Origin: Roseburia sp.
GTDB taxonomy: Bacteria > Bacillota_A > Clostridia > Lachnospirales > Lachnospiraceae
Direction of reading: 5' to 3'
Length of the DNA stretch: 5,273 nucleotides
Assembly: GCA_017547315.1 (NCBI GenBank)
Contig: JAFYQA010000031.1
Location: 1-5,273, forward strand
Under the pieces are notes generated by a model, which ran no database searches, was not told the origin of the DNA, and worked only from the letters and a program-made list of their open reading frames with translations. Made by a program: the position numbers and the translations under genes. Positions 1-5,273 of the stretch are shown here, piece by piece; the stretch's first letter is position 1; every line of letters starts with the position of its first letter.

Positions 1-708
1 AAAGAAATCGTCCAAATGAAACAAGTTCGCATCAAATTCTTTTTTCAAATAGTAACCCAATGTGGTTTTTCCACTGGCACACTTTCCATCCAATGCAATT
101 AAAATCGGTTTTCCTGAAACCTTTTTTTCTAACTTATAAATTGCTTTCACTACCGGTTCAAAACGTTTAATACAAGATGGCTTCATCGGAAGATGTATGT
201 CTAATGGAATACGCTTAATGAGAACAGGAATCAATATAAGTTGTAGCAAAATTCCAGGAATCGCATTTGTAATCCCCTGCGCCCAGAATATTTTCCAAGA
301 AAAAGCACTTCCTGCCATGTGATACAAAACACCCGATGCCATGCCCCAAGCTATCCTGCCAACAACCATCGTTCCTATCAATGACAAATATATCCCTTTT
401 AAACTACGTCCTAATCTTCTCCCGAAAATTCCAATACACATTCCATATACTGCTAATTCCACAGCCATCGCTGCTGCAGTCGGAAAAAGTGCCGGCATAC
501 CAAATAAAAGACTCCGAAAAAGTGGCAATACAAATCCTACTAGTAAGCCATACTGCCAACCACACCAATAACCACATAACAACACCGGTATATGCATCGG
601 AAGCAACATATTCCCCATTACCGGAATCTGCCCTGTTACAAAAGGCAATATAAGACCTATTGCCAATAATGCACCACCTATTACCACTTTTCGTATATTT
701 CCATTCAT
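1..708 (-). CDS. ECF transporter S component fused to a uridine-kinase-like P-loop kinase (3' end cut by window edge)
   Basis: The frame is open for 236 codons from ATG at 708 to the left edge, with no stop, so the C-terminus is missing. Residues 1-165 are very hydrophobic, with about six membrane segments (roughly 7-25, 37-50, 53-70, 76-96, 106-130, 143-166). The stretch LPMHIPVLLCG (36-46) followed by G-rich and P/S-rich helices and FGMP (69-72) resembles ECF substrate-binding S components of the PF12822 type. GALLA (12-16) in helix 1 resembles the small-residue AxxxA motif that docks S components onto EcfT. After a basic linker (about 167-200), PILIALDGKCASGKTT begins a P-loop kinase: Walker A is GKCASGKT (208-215), and HLDDFF (231-236) matches the substrate-side acidic motif of uridine kinase/PanK-like enzymes. 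The start is supported by AAGGGAG seven bases upstream. Inferred role: import of a vitamin or nucleoside-like compound with phosphorylation on the cytoplasmic side. The substrate cannot be read from the sequence. No EcfA or EcfT gene is in view, so a shared energizing module encoded elsewhere is expected. Confidence 0.8.
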   Translation of the reverse strand, partial: MNGNIRKVVIGGALLAIGLILPFVTGQIPVMGNMLLPMHIPVLLCGYWCGWQYGLLVGFVLPLFRSLLFGMPALFPTAAAMAVELAVYGMCIGIFGRRLGRSLKGIYLSLIGTMVVGRIAWGMASGVLYHMAGSAFSWKIFWAQGITNAIPGILLQLILIPVLIKRIPLDIHLPMKPSCIKRFEPVVKAIYKLEKKVSGKPILIALDGKCASGKTTLGYYLKKEFDANLFHLDDFF

Positions 709-715
709 ATAAATG

Positions 716-722
716 CTCCCTT
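716..722 (-). promoter_or_regulatory. Ribosome binding site of the S-component/kinase gene
   Basis: The minus strand reads AAGGGAG, seven bases before ATG at 708. It decides the start of this edge-truncated gene: no other in-frame ATG lies upstream with such a site, and the hydrophobic N-terminus begins right after it. Confidence 0.65.
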
Positions 723-761
723 AATATATTCTCAATATTTATTTAACTTTCTAGCAAACGC

Positions 762-790
762 TTGTCCGACTCACATAAAAGTTCTATATT
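762..790 (+). promoter_or_regulatory. Candidate sigma-A promoter of the DUF1622 gene
   Basis: TTGTCC (762-767) and TATATT (785-790) are separated by 17 bp, a 4/6 and 5/6 match to the sigma-A consensus. Transcription would start near 797, giving a leader of about 27 bases with the strong site AGGAGGG at 808-814, nine bases before ATG at 824. The region is AT-rich, so a chance match is possible. No equally good promoter was found for the divergent minus-strand gene in the same 115-bp gap. Confidence 0.4.
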
Positions 791-823
791 AATGATAATA
801 CTATATTAGGAGGGTTTTTTACA

Positions 824-1165
824 ATGCATCTTTTTATCGAAAATGCAGAAACATTTTTAATCTATGTCGTAGAACTGTGTACGATTCTTTTGGAAATGTT
901 CGGTATTGTTGTTCTGGTTTTTACTGCATTAAAATGTTTTTATCGCTGGACTCGCCACGATTCTAATTTACGTTTGGATTTAGCACAGGGAATTGCCCTT
1001 TCCCTGGAATTTAAGATGGGCAGCGAAGTGTTACGTACTGTCGTAGTCAGAGACTGGGAAGAACTGGGCATCTTAGGTGCAGTGATTTTACTACGAGGAC
1101 TATTAACATTCCTTATTCACTGGGAGATTAAGCACGAAGAAGCCTCTCTAGAAAAACACGTTTAA
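824..1165 (+). CDS. DUF1622 family small membrane protein
   Basis: This 113-residue protein has one clear membrane helix near the N-terminus (about 12-39) and another near the C-terminus (about 82-101). Between them lies the segment LEFKMGSEVLRTVVVRDWEE (61-80), followed directly by LGILGAVILLRGLLTF. The combination of a conserved central segment and a C-terminal hydrophobic helix ending in HWEI is characteristic of DUF1622 proteins, and the length is normal for that family. The family is widespread in bacteria but has no established biochemical function, so none is assigned. The start is fixed by AGGAGGG nine bases upstream. It is transcribed divergently from the S-component/kinase gene and convergently with the chemoreceptor gene, with a bidirectional terminator just after its stop, so it is probably monocistronic. 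Confidence 0.85.
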   Translation: MHLFIENAETFLIYVVELCTILLEMFGIVVLVFTALKCFYRWTRHDSNLRLDLAQGIALSLEFKMGSEVLRTVVVRDWEELGILGAVILLRGLLTFLIHWEIKHEEASLEKHV

Positions 1166-1167
1166 AC

Positions 1168-1214
1168 AAAAAAATTTAGGTTATACTTTTTAAAAGCATA
1201 ACCTAAATTTTTTT
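1168..1214. terminator. Bidirectional intrinsic terminator between converging genes
   Basis: A perfect 17-bp inverted repeat has arms at 1168-1184 and 1198-1214, ending in A7 on the left and T7 on the right, around a 13-base loop that can partly pair itself. It begins two bases after the DUF1622 stop codon and ends nine bases before the chemoreceptor stop. The U-tract on either transcript makes it usable in both directions. The stem is AT-rich with a short ACC/GGT core. Confidence 0.85.
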
Positions 1215-1223
1215 AAACCGTTG

Positions 1224-2600
1224 CTATCCCACAAATCTTTCCGTTTCAGAATATAACTCGTCTGCAATAATTTTATTTGCACCCATTTCATCCGCAACTG
1301 CTTTCACATCTTCCGCCAGCACGGCTGTATTTGTGGCTGCATCCGACACGCATTCCGCACTGCCCTCTATTGCAATTGCTATATTAGAAATTGTTCCATT
1401 AATATTATCAACCAACTGCTTTAATTGTTCTGCCATCTCATAGAACTCCGTTACAATACCGTTCACATGTTCTGCATCCTGATTATATTGCTTTCCAGAA
1501 TCCACAAATCCATCATAATCTAGCATAATGGTATCATTAATATAAGATACAATGAAACTAGAACTATTCACCAATTCATTTACGGCTAATGTAACCATCT
1601 TATTTAATTCCTGAATTCTATCTGCCGTCTGACGACTAGAATCTGCCAACTGCCTTATTTCATCTGCAACTACCGCAAAACCTTTTCCGGCTTCACCGGC
1701 TCTAGCGGCCTCAATAGACGCATTTAATGCAAGCAAATTCGTCTGACTTGAAATACTTAAAATATCATTGGTAAGTTCATTAATGCGCTCTACCTGTTTA
1801 CTGTCATCCGCAGCTTTTTTCCATTTCGCAATATTTTCTTTTACAACAGCACTTGTATTCTGCTTATTTTCAACGGCTCTGTTTTCTAAGTCAGATGCTC
1901 TCTGTTCCATCAAATCTGCATAATTCACTAACTCTTTCGATGCATCTGCCAATACGTCTACTTTTCCATTGGCATCTCTTGTACCTTCGCGAATGCTGAT
2001 GATTGAAGCAGATATCTCTTCCATTGTTGCAGATAATTCCTGCATACTCGCAGAAATATCCGAAGAATTCGCATTCACATTTGTCACTCGTTCTGATACA
2101 TTGTTCGTTACTTGATGTAGTTTTTCAGAATTATGCATTACCTGATGCATAACGCCCTCAAGCGACTCGATAAAGGAGTTGATGCCCTGAGCCACCTGAC
2201 CGATTTCATCTTTTCCTCTGACTTCTACTCTCTGTGACAAATCTCCCCGTCCAGCCTCTATATTCTTTATAATTAAATCTAACTTTTTCTGCATACTAAG
2301 CAATGGTTTTAACACACCTACCATCGATACTACCAATAATAAAATCGTTGCAAGTACAGCAATTACCATTTTTACCAAGTTTGAACTTTTCATCCCTAGA
2401 TAAAGATTCTCCTGCTGCTGAATAATCTCTTCTACTTCAGGAGTTATCTCTGTCAAGCTTTGTGAAATCTTGGTTGAATACTGCATCATTCTTGCAGATG
2501 CAATATTCGACTGTAAACAAGCCACAAATAACAAAAATGATAAAATAATGATTGGTAACATTACCTTCCACTTAATACTCATATTTCTAATAATCTTCAT
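1224..2600 (-). CDS. Methyl-accepting chemotaxis protein with a very short extracytoplasmic region
   Basis: This 458-residue inner-membrane chemoreceptor has TM1 at about 12-30, an outside segment of only about 45 residues (31-76), TM2 at about 77-97, a HAMP domain at about 98-150 (with [16 protein letters not shown] at 119-134), then a long cytoplasmic coiled coil. The signalling tip is textbook: [20 protein letters not shown] (282-301) followed by [18 protein letters not shown] (302-319), the part that contacts CheA and CheW. Residues 340-458 form the return helix. No NWETF-like CheR tether is present at the C-terminus. GAGGAG seven bases upstream supports ATG at 2600. The gene lies 50 bp after the TetR gene on the same strand with no terminator between, so co-transcription is likely. 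The outside segment is too short for a normal four-helix-bundle or Cache sensor, so it may sense through the membrane or HAMP, act in mixed arrays with other receptors, or derive from a longer receptor by in-frame deletion. Family assignment is certain; the signal is unknown. Confidence 0.95.
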   Translation of the reverse strand: MKIIRNMSIKWKVMLPIIILSFLLFVACLQSNIASARMMQYSTKISQSLTEITPEVEEIIQQQENLYLGMKSSNLVKMVIAVLATILLLVVSMVGVLKPLLSMQKKLDLIIKNIEAGRGDLSQRVEVRGKDEIGQVAQGINSFIESLEGVMHQVMHNSEKLHQVTNNVSERVTNVNANSSDISASMQELSATMEEISASIISIREGTRDANGKVDVLADASKELVNYADLMEQRASDLENRAVENKQNTSAVVKENIAKWKKAADDSKQVERINELTNDILSISSQTNLLALNASIEAARAGEAGKGFAVVADEIRQLADSSRQTADRIQELNKMVTLAVNELVNSSSFIVSYINDTIMLDYDGFVDSGKQYNQDAEHVNGIVTEFYEMAEQLKQLVDNINGTISNIAIAIEGSAECVSDAATNTAVLAEDVKAVADEMGANKIIADELYSETERFVG

Positions 2601-2607
2601 ACGCTTT

Positions 2608-2613
2608 CTCCTC
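2608..2613 (-). promoter_or_regulatory. Ribosome binding site of the chemoreceptor gene
   Basis: The minus strand reads GAGGAG seven bases before ATG at 2600. This favours the first methionine over the internal one at residue 7 (NMSIKWK). Confidence 0.7.
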
Positions 2614-2650
2614 TTTTGTCATAATTATGAATTTCTCTACTTTTTCTGAT

Positions 2651-3223
2651 TCATAAGGATTTTCCATGAATTAAAAAGGCTTCACTTGCATCATGTATCA
2701 TCTGCATAACTACCTCTTTGGATGGAAATGAGATTTTGCTTACTGCAAAAGAAGCAATTCCATGTACATATAACTGCACATTTAACAAATACTTTTCTGC
2801 TATATCTGCCGAAATACCATGTTCTTTTTCTAACATCAATATTACTTTATCGTGATTCTCTGCTCGAAGTGATTGTGCAATTGCAGCCATTTTCTGACCA
2901 TCCTGCTCACTCATATACAAGTACTTATATAAATTCGGATAATCAAACGCCAACTCCACATATCGAAATGCAATCCCTTCTAATATGCCTGCCACACCTT
3001 CTCCTTGCACAGTGAATCGATCTTTCAAAAATACCAGACAATACTCTAACAATTCGGTTCGCAACCCCTCCATGTTCCCAAAATGCCATGCAATTGGCTG
3101 TGTTGAACATCCAATCTCTTTTGCCAGGCTTGTTATATTAATCGCTGCATAACCGTCACGGAGTAGCATCCGAAATGCTGCTTCTAAAATCACATCCTTA
3201 CTAATCTGTGTTTTTCGTGACAT
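2651..3223 (-). CDS. TetR/AcrR family transcriptional regulator
   Basis: This is a 190-residue, full-length TetR-type repressor. The N-terminal DNA-binding domain spans about residues 7-55. Helix 1 covers DVILEAAFRMLLRDGY, and the helix-turn-helix covers INITSLAKEIGCSTQPIAWHF (28-48), matching the family pattern of a small-residue helix, the GCS turn and a recognition helix ending in HF. Residues 60-190 are the divergent all-helical ligand-binding and dimerization domain, including DYPNLYKYLYMSE (94-106). The ligand cannot be predicted. GGAGG four bases upstream supports ATG at 3223. Its promoter is a perfect sigma-A consensus overlapped by palindromes that could be its own operator, so autorepression is likely. 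The chemoreceptor gene follows after 50 bp and is the most obvious co-regulated target. Confidence 0.92.
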   Translation of the reverse strand: MSRKTQISKDVILEAAFRMLLRDGYAAINITSLAKEIGCSTQPIAWHFGNMEGLRTELLEYCLVFLKDRFTVQGEGVAGILEGIAFRYVELAFDYPNLYKYLYMSEQDGQKMAAIAQSLRAENHDKVILMLEKEHGISADIAEKYLLNVQLYVHGIASFAVSKISFPSKEVVMQMIHDASEAFLIHGKSL

Positions 3224-3237
3224 ACTCCCTCCATATA

Positions 3238-3278
3238 ATATAAATCGTTTTATATAAATCTATTTATATTATATAAAT
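3238..3278. promoter_or_regulatory. Array of overlapping palindromes, candidate TetR operator
   Basis: Five copies of an 8-bp half-site alternate in orientation: ATATAAAT at 3238-3245, 3252-3259 and 3271-3278, ATTTATAT at 3262-3269, and TTTTATAT (one mismatch) at 3248-3255. They form three dyads: 3238-3255 (2-bp centre, one mismatch), 3252-3269 (2-bp centre, perfect) and 3262-3278 (1-bp centre, perfect). The array covers the -10 box and the start of transcription, where a repressor would block RNA polymerase. TetR proteins usually bind such dyads next to their own gene. Low-complexity AT sequence makes part of this pattern easier to get by chance. Confidence 0.6.
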
Positions 3279-3296
3279 CAGTTATTTATTTGTCAA
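3268..3296 (-). promoter_or_regulatory. Perfect-consensus sigma-A promoter of the TetR-chemoreceptor unit
   Basis: On the minus strand TTGACA (3296-3291) is followed after exactly 17 bp by TATAAT (3273-3268). Both hexamers match the consensus completely. The expected start near 3261 gives a leader of about 38 bases before ATG at 3223. A promoter this strong fits a unit that is normally held off by a repressor, and the -10 box lies inside a palindrome (3262-3278). Confidence 0.85.
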
Positions 3297-3333
3297 TATC
3301 ACCTTGCACCACGTCATTAATTAAATTAAGGAA

Positions 3334-3377
3334 CAAAAAATACCCGTACACTTTTATAGCAAGTGTAAACGGGTATT
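3334..3377 (-). terminator. Intrinsic terminator of the HAD phosphatase gene
   Basis: Arms AATACCCG plus TACACTT (3339-3353) pair with AAGTGTA (3361-3367) and CGGGTATT (3370-3377), with a two-base AA bulge and a 7-base loop. The minus-strand transcript then runs into a U-tract (A-run at 3335-3340 on the plus strand). It starts five bases after the phosphatase stop codon. Confidence 0.88.
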
Positions 3378-3382
3378 CTATA

Positions 3383-4189
3383 CTATCCTAAATATTCTGC
3401 CATCTCTCCAATGCTTTTAAAAATAGCATCTGGTTTTACTTCTGATTTCTCTACATCTTCTAATTTCGTCTCACCTGACAAAACAAGAATTCCTTTTGCG
3501 CCATTTTTCACTCCGGTAGCCACATCTGTATAAATACGATCTCCTACAAATGCCACCTTATCTTTTTCGTAACCAGTTCTTGCAAGTACCATCTCCATCG
3601 TTTCTTTGAATGGTTTGCCAAGGTACTTCGGTTCTTTCGCTGTTGACAACGAAATCAACGCACACATCGCACCGCAATCCGGAATAAATCCATCCTCTGT
3701 CGGACAATTAATATCCAAATGTGTGGCTAAAAATTCCGCTCCGTTACGGATAAATGTGCAGGCACGCTCTAATTTCTCATAAGTAAGTGTCGTGTCAAAT
3801 CCAATTACCACGATATCCGGATTCTCTGTCACAAGTGGCACACCAGCCGCCTCAAAACTCTCTACTAACGCAGGTGTTCCCACTAAATATACGCTCTGTC
3901 CAGTGCGGTTTCTTTTTAAGAATTCAATTGTTACATCACCGGAAGTCATAATCTGGTCACGTCCGATGTGACAATCCATTTTCGCAAGTTTATTAATATA
4001 ATTCTCCGGTGACTTAGATGAATTATTGGTAAAGAAAATATAATGTTTTCCAGCTTCCTCCACTTTCTTTAAAAAGTCTAACGAACCTTCTAAGATAATA
4101 TCTCCCAAATAAAATGTGCCATCCATGTCTAACACGAATAAATCTATCTCATCTAAAAACGCTTTTTTTTCTTGTTCTGTAAATACCAT
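3383..4189 (-). CDS. HAD-IIA family phosphatase, NagD-like
   Basis: This 268-residue cytoplasmic phosphohydrolase has all four HAD motifs: motif I DMDGT (21-25; D21 nucleophile, D23 acid/base), motif II TNNSS (54-58), motif III lysine in GKP (K192) and motif IV GDRIYTD (216-222; D217 and D222 bind Mg2+). The large insert between motifs II and III (about 80-185) is the C2A cap that marks the NagD/AraL/4-nitrophenylphosphatase group. The length is normal for that group. Members dephosphorylate small sugar phosphates, nucleotides or phosphoglycolate and are often promiscuous, so no single substrate is claimed. AAGGAGG eight bases upstream supports ATG at 4189. It has its own terminator and is separated by terminators from both neighbours, so it is probably transcribed alone. 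The nearby GH2 gene might hint at sugar-phosphate housekeeping, but that link is weak. Confidence 0.92.
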   Translation of the reverse strand: MVFTEQEKKAFLDEIDLFVLDMDGTFYLGDIILEGSLDFLKKVEEAGKHYIFFTNNSSKSPENYINKLAKMDCHIGRDQIMTSGDVTIEFLKRNRTGQSVYLVGTPALVESFEAAGVPLVTENPDIVVIGFDTTLTYEKLERACTFIRNGAEFLATHLDINCPTEDGFIPDCGAMCALISLSTAKEPKYLGKPFKETMEMVLARTGYEKDKVAFVGDRIYTDVATGVKNGAKGILVLSGETKLEDVEKSEVKPDAIFKSIGEMAEYLG

Positions 4190-4197
4190 GATATTTT

Positions 4198-4204
4198 CCT
4201 CCTT
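4198..4204 (-). promoter_or_regulatory. Ribosome binding site of the HAD phosphatase gene
   Basis: The minus strand reads AAGGAGG, eight bases before ATG at 4189. This is near-perfect complementarity to the 16S rRNA tail and settles the start. Confidence 0.75.
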
Positions 4205-4261
4205 GACGCACCACGTTCTTCCCGAATACTAGTACTTTATTCTAACATTTCTAAACGGAAA

Positions 4262-4270
4262 AGTATAGCA
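4262..4270 (-). promoter_or_regulatory. Possible extended -10 promoter element for the HAD gene
   Basis: The minus strand reads TGCTATACT, an extended -10 (TGn before a 5/6 match to TATAAT), about 70 bases before the phosphatase start. No good -35 hexamer lies at the right distance. It is the best candidate in this 169-bp gap but remains weak. Confidence 0.3.
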
Positions 4271-4322
4271 GTTTCCTAAATAATATACCTACAAACCAAC
4301 CCTCCCCTTCTTCCAATAATAC

Positions 4323-4355
4323 AAAAAATTCCTGCCCAAAAGCAGGAATTTTTTT
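4323..4355. terminator. Intrinsic terminator after the GH2 gene, symmetrical
   Basis: Arms AAAAAATTCCTGC (4323-4335) and GCAGGAATTTTTT (4342-4354) enclose a 6-base loop. On the minus strand the hairpin begins about four bases after the GH2 stop codon and is followed by a U-tract. The T-run on the other side would also allow plus-strand function, although no plus-strand gene is seen upstream. Confidence 0.9.
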
Positions 4356-4358
4356 ATC

Positions 4359-5273
4359 CTATTTCTTGATTTCGTTCAATTTCTTATTGATATATGACAT
4401 ACCACCTGCTGGCAACTGTCCTACCCCCGGAATAAAATCAATTAAAGCTGCAGGTGAGTTTTTCATTGATTTTACTGCTACGATCGGTCCAAATGCTCCA
4501 ACATTGGCCAAAAGTTCAACCAAAAGTTTTCCATCTTCAATTTTCATAACATCTGCAACGCTATCTTTTACCGAATAATAGCCTTCTGGGAACTCCATAT
4601 GATCATCATCGGTACCTTCTGCAACACCATCAAACCAGTTTCCAACCGGCACGTCATTTTCACCGCGTGGCAACACATAAACAGGATTTGGTTCGTCAAC
4701 TGGACATAAAATCACTTCGTTGCTACATACCTCCTCATAAGAAGCTGTGACTACATTATCCCCTTCTTTGAGTGGTACGTTTTCAAATACTGCTGCATGA
4801 TGCTCTACTATTTTTTCTTCGATTGCTTCTCCATTTACATAGAGTGTTACCTTTGGACAGTTTGTATAAACAATCACTTCGCGTTCTTCCGGTGCTCTAT
4901 CCCTAAAACGTTCTCCACATACGTGTACCATAGGTACCTCTGACCAATATGCCTGATAAATATAAAATGCTTCCTTGCGAATCTTTCTATCATAGCTTAC
5001 CAAGCCTTTATTATTTTTACCTACACTACCGCCCTCATCACGTGCATCTGCTGCAAAATCGAACATATTCCATACATGCGTACTCCAAAGGTATGGACGG
5101 GTCTCGAACATTTTAAGCATTTCATGATGATAATATGCTTCATATTCTTCCGTATAATCGTGATTCATCGGTTTTGTGGTATGCCAATCCAATACGGCAT
5201 CTGCACCATATTCCGAACATCCAACTGCTCTGTCCGGATGCATAGCGTGGAAAGTATCAAACCATGGTCCATT
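4359..5273 (-). CDS. Glycoside hydrolase family 2, beta-galactosidase-like (C-terminal 304 residues; 5' end outside window)
   Basis: The frame is open to the right edge, so the true start lies outside; the ATG at 5243 is internal. Numbering from the edge, the end of the GH2 TIM barrel is visible. It contains SEYGAD (20-25), where E21 fits the catalytic nucleophile, then WSTHVWNMFDF (63-73) and an NNKGLVSYDRK stretch, a pattern typical of GH2 beta-galactosidases and relatives. About 113-190 is a beta-sandwich resembling DUF4982, with VIVYTNCPKVTLYVNGE. The last 100 or so residues (205-304) are a less common tail that is rich in predicted helix and ends in LNEIKK. Expected reaction: hydrolysis of terminal beta-linked galactose or a similar sugar. 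Beta-glucuronidase or another GH2 specificity cannot be excluded without the N-terminal half. Any signal peptide would also be outside the window. Confidence 0.9.
   Translation of the reverse strand, partial: NGPWFDTFHAMHPDRAVGCSEYGADAVLDWHTTKPMNHDYTEEYEAYYHHEMLKMFETRPYLWSTHVWNMFDFAADARDEGGSVGKNNKGLVSYDRKIRKEAFYIYQAYWSEVPMVHVCGERFRDRAPEEREVIVYTNCPKVTLYVNGEAIEEKIVEHHAAVFENVPLKEGDNVVTASYEEVCSNEVILCPVDEPNPVYVLPRGENDVPVGNWFDGVAEGTDDDHMEFPEGYYSVKDSVADVMKIEDGKLLVELLANVGAFGPIVAVKSMKNSPAALIDFIPGVGQLPAGGMSYINKKLNEIKK

Noticed and set aside
336..653. Two overlapping plus-strand open frames (336-653 and 341-571)
   Set aside because: They lie antisense to the S-component/kinase gene, have no convincing ribosome binding site, and their proteins look like random composition, while the minus-strand frame gives a coherent membrane protein.
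709..823. Riboswitch in front of the S-component/kinase gene
   Set aside because: Vitamin transporters often carry one, but the gap is only 115 bp, is shared with a divergent gene, and shows no conserved riboswitch core or terminator hairpin that I can recognise.
1224..2600. Chemoreceptor as a pseudogene because of its short sensor region
   Set aside because: The frame is intact from a well-placed start to a stop next to a terminator, and both membrane helices, HAMP and the signalling tip are complete.
2619..2630. Perfect 12-bp palindrome TCATAATTATGA between the TetR and chemoreceptor genes
   Set aside because: It is short and AT-rich, does not share the half-site of the array upstream of the TetR gene, and has no U-tract, so there is no basis for calling it an operator or terminator.
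2722..3015. Plus-strand open frame of 97 codons inside the TetR gene
   Set aside because: It is an antisense shadow of a clear TetR protein, without a ribosome binding site or recognisable domain.
4257..4276. Short dyad GGAAA...TTTCC around the possible -10 of the HAD gene
   Set aside because: Five-base arms around a 10-base gap are expected by chance, and no regulator gene is adjacent.
4366..4578. Plus-strand open frame of 70 codons over the GH2 tail
   Set aside because: It is antisense to the GH2 coding sequence, with no supporting start signal or family resemblance.

Overview
The window looks like a piece of a low-GC Firmicutes chromosome, most likely a gut Clostridia of the Lachnospiraceae type. 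The reasons are AT-rich intergenic DNA, strong AGGAGG-type ribosome binding sites, A/U-flanked hairpin terminators, and the gene complement: an ECF vitamin-transporter S component, a DUF1622 membrane protein, a clostridial-style chemoreceptor, a NagD-like HAD phosphatase and a GH2 glycosidase. This placement is an inference from style and gene content, not from a marker gene.

Layout from left to right. (1) Positions 1-708, minus strand: the 5' part of a gene that fuses an integral-membrane ECF S component to a P-loop small-molecule kinase of the uridine-kinase-like type. It runs off the left edge just after the Walker A region. (2) 709-823: a divergent intergenic region. (3) 824-1165, plus strand: a small DUF1622 membrane protein, the only plus-strand gene. 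(4) 1168-1214: an AT-rich bidirectional terminator between converging transcription units. (5) 1224-3223, minus strand: a probable two-gene unit in which a TetR-type regulator (2651-3223) is followed 50 bp later by a methyl-accepting chemotaxis protein (1224-2600) with an unusually short extracytoplasmic region. In front of it is a perfect-consensus sigma-A promoter (TTGACA, 17 bp, TATAAT) embedded in an array of overlapping ATATAAAT/ATTTATAT palindromes, a strong candidate for an autoregulatory TetR operator. (6) 3383-4189, minus strand: a complete HAD-IIA phosphatase with its own terminator. (7) 4359-5273, minus strand: the C-terminal part of a GH2 beta-galactosidase-like enzyme, cut by the right edge, with a terminator immediately after it.

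The genes look like separate short transcription units rather than one pathway. The two parts most worth following are the S-component/kinase fusion, which suggests uptake of a small molecule coupled to its phosphorylation, and the TetR-chemoreceptor unit, which suggests that synthesis of one receptor is controlled by a ligand-responsive repressor. No rRNA, tRNA, CRISPR array, insertion sequence, phage gene or attachment site is seen, and no gene-free stretch exceeds 300 bases.
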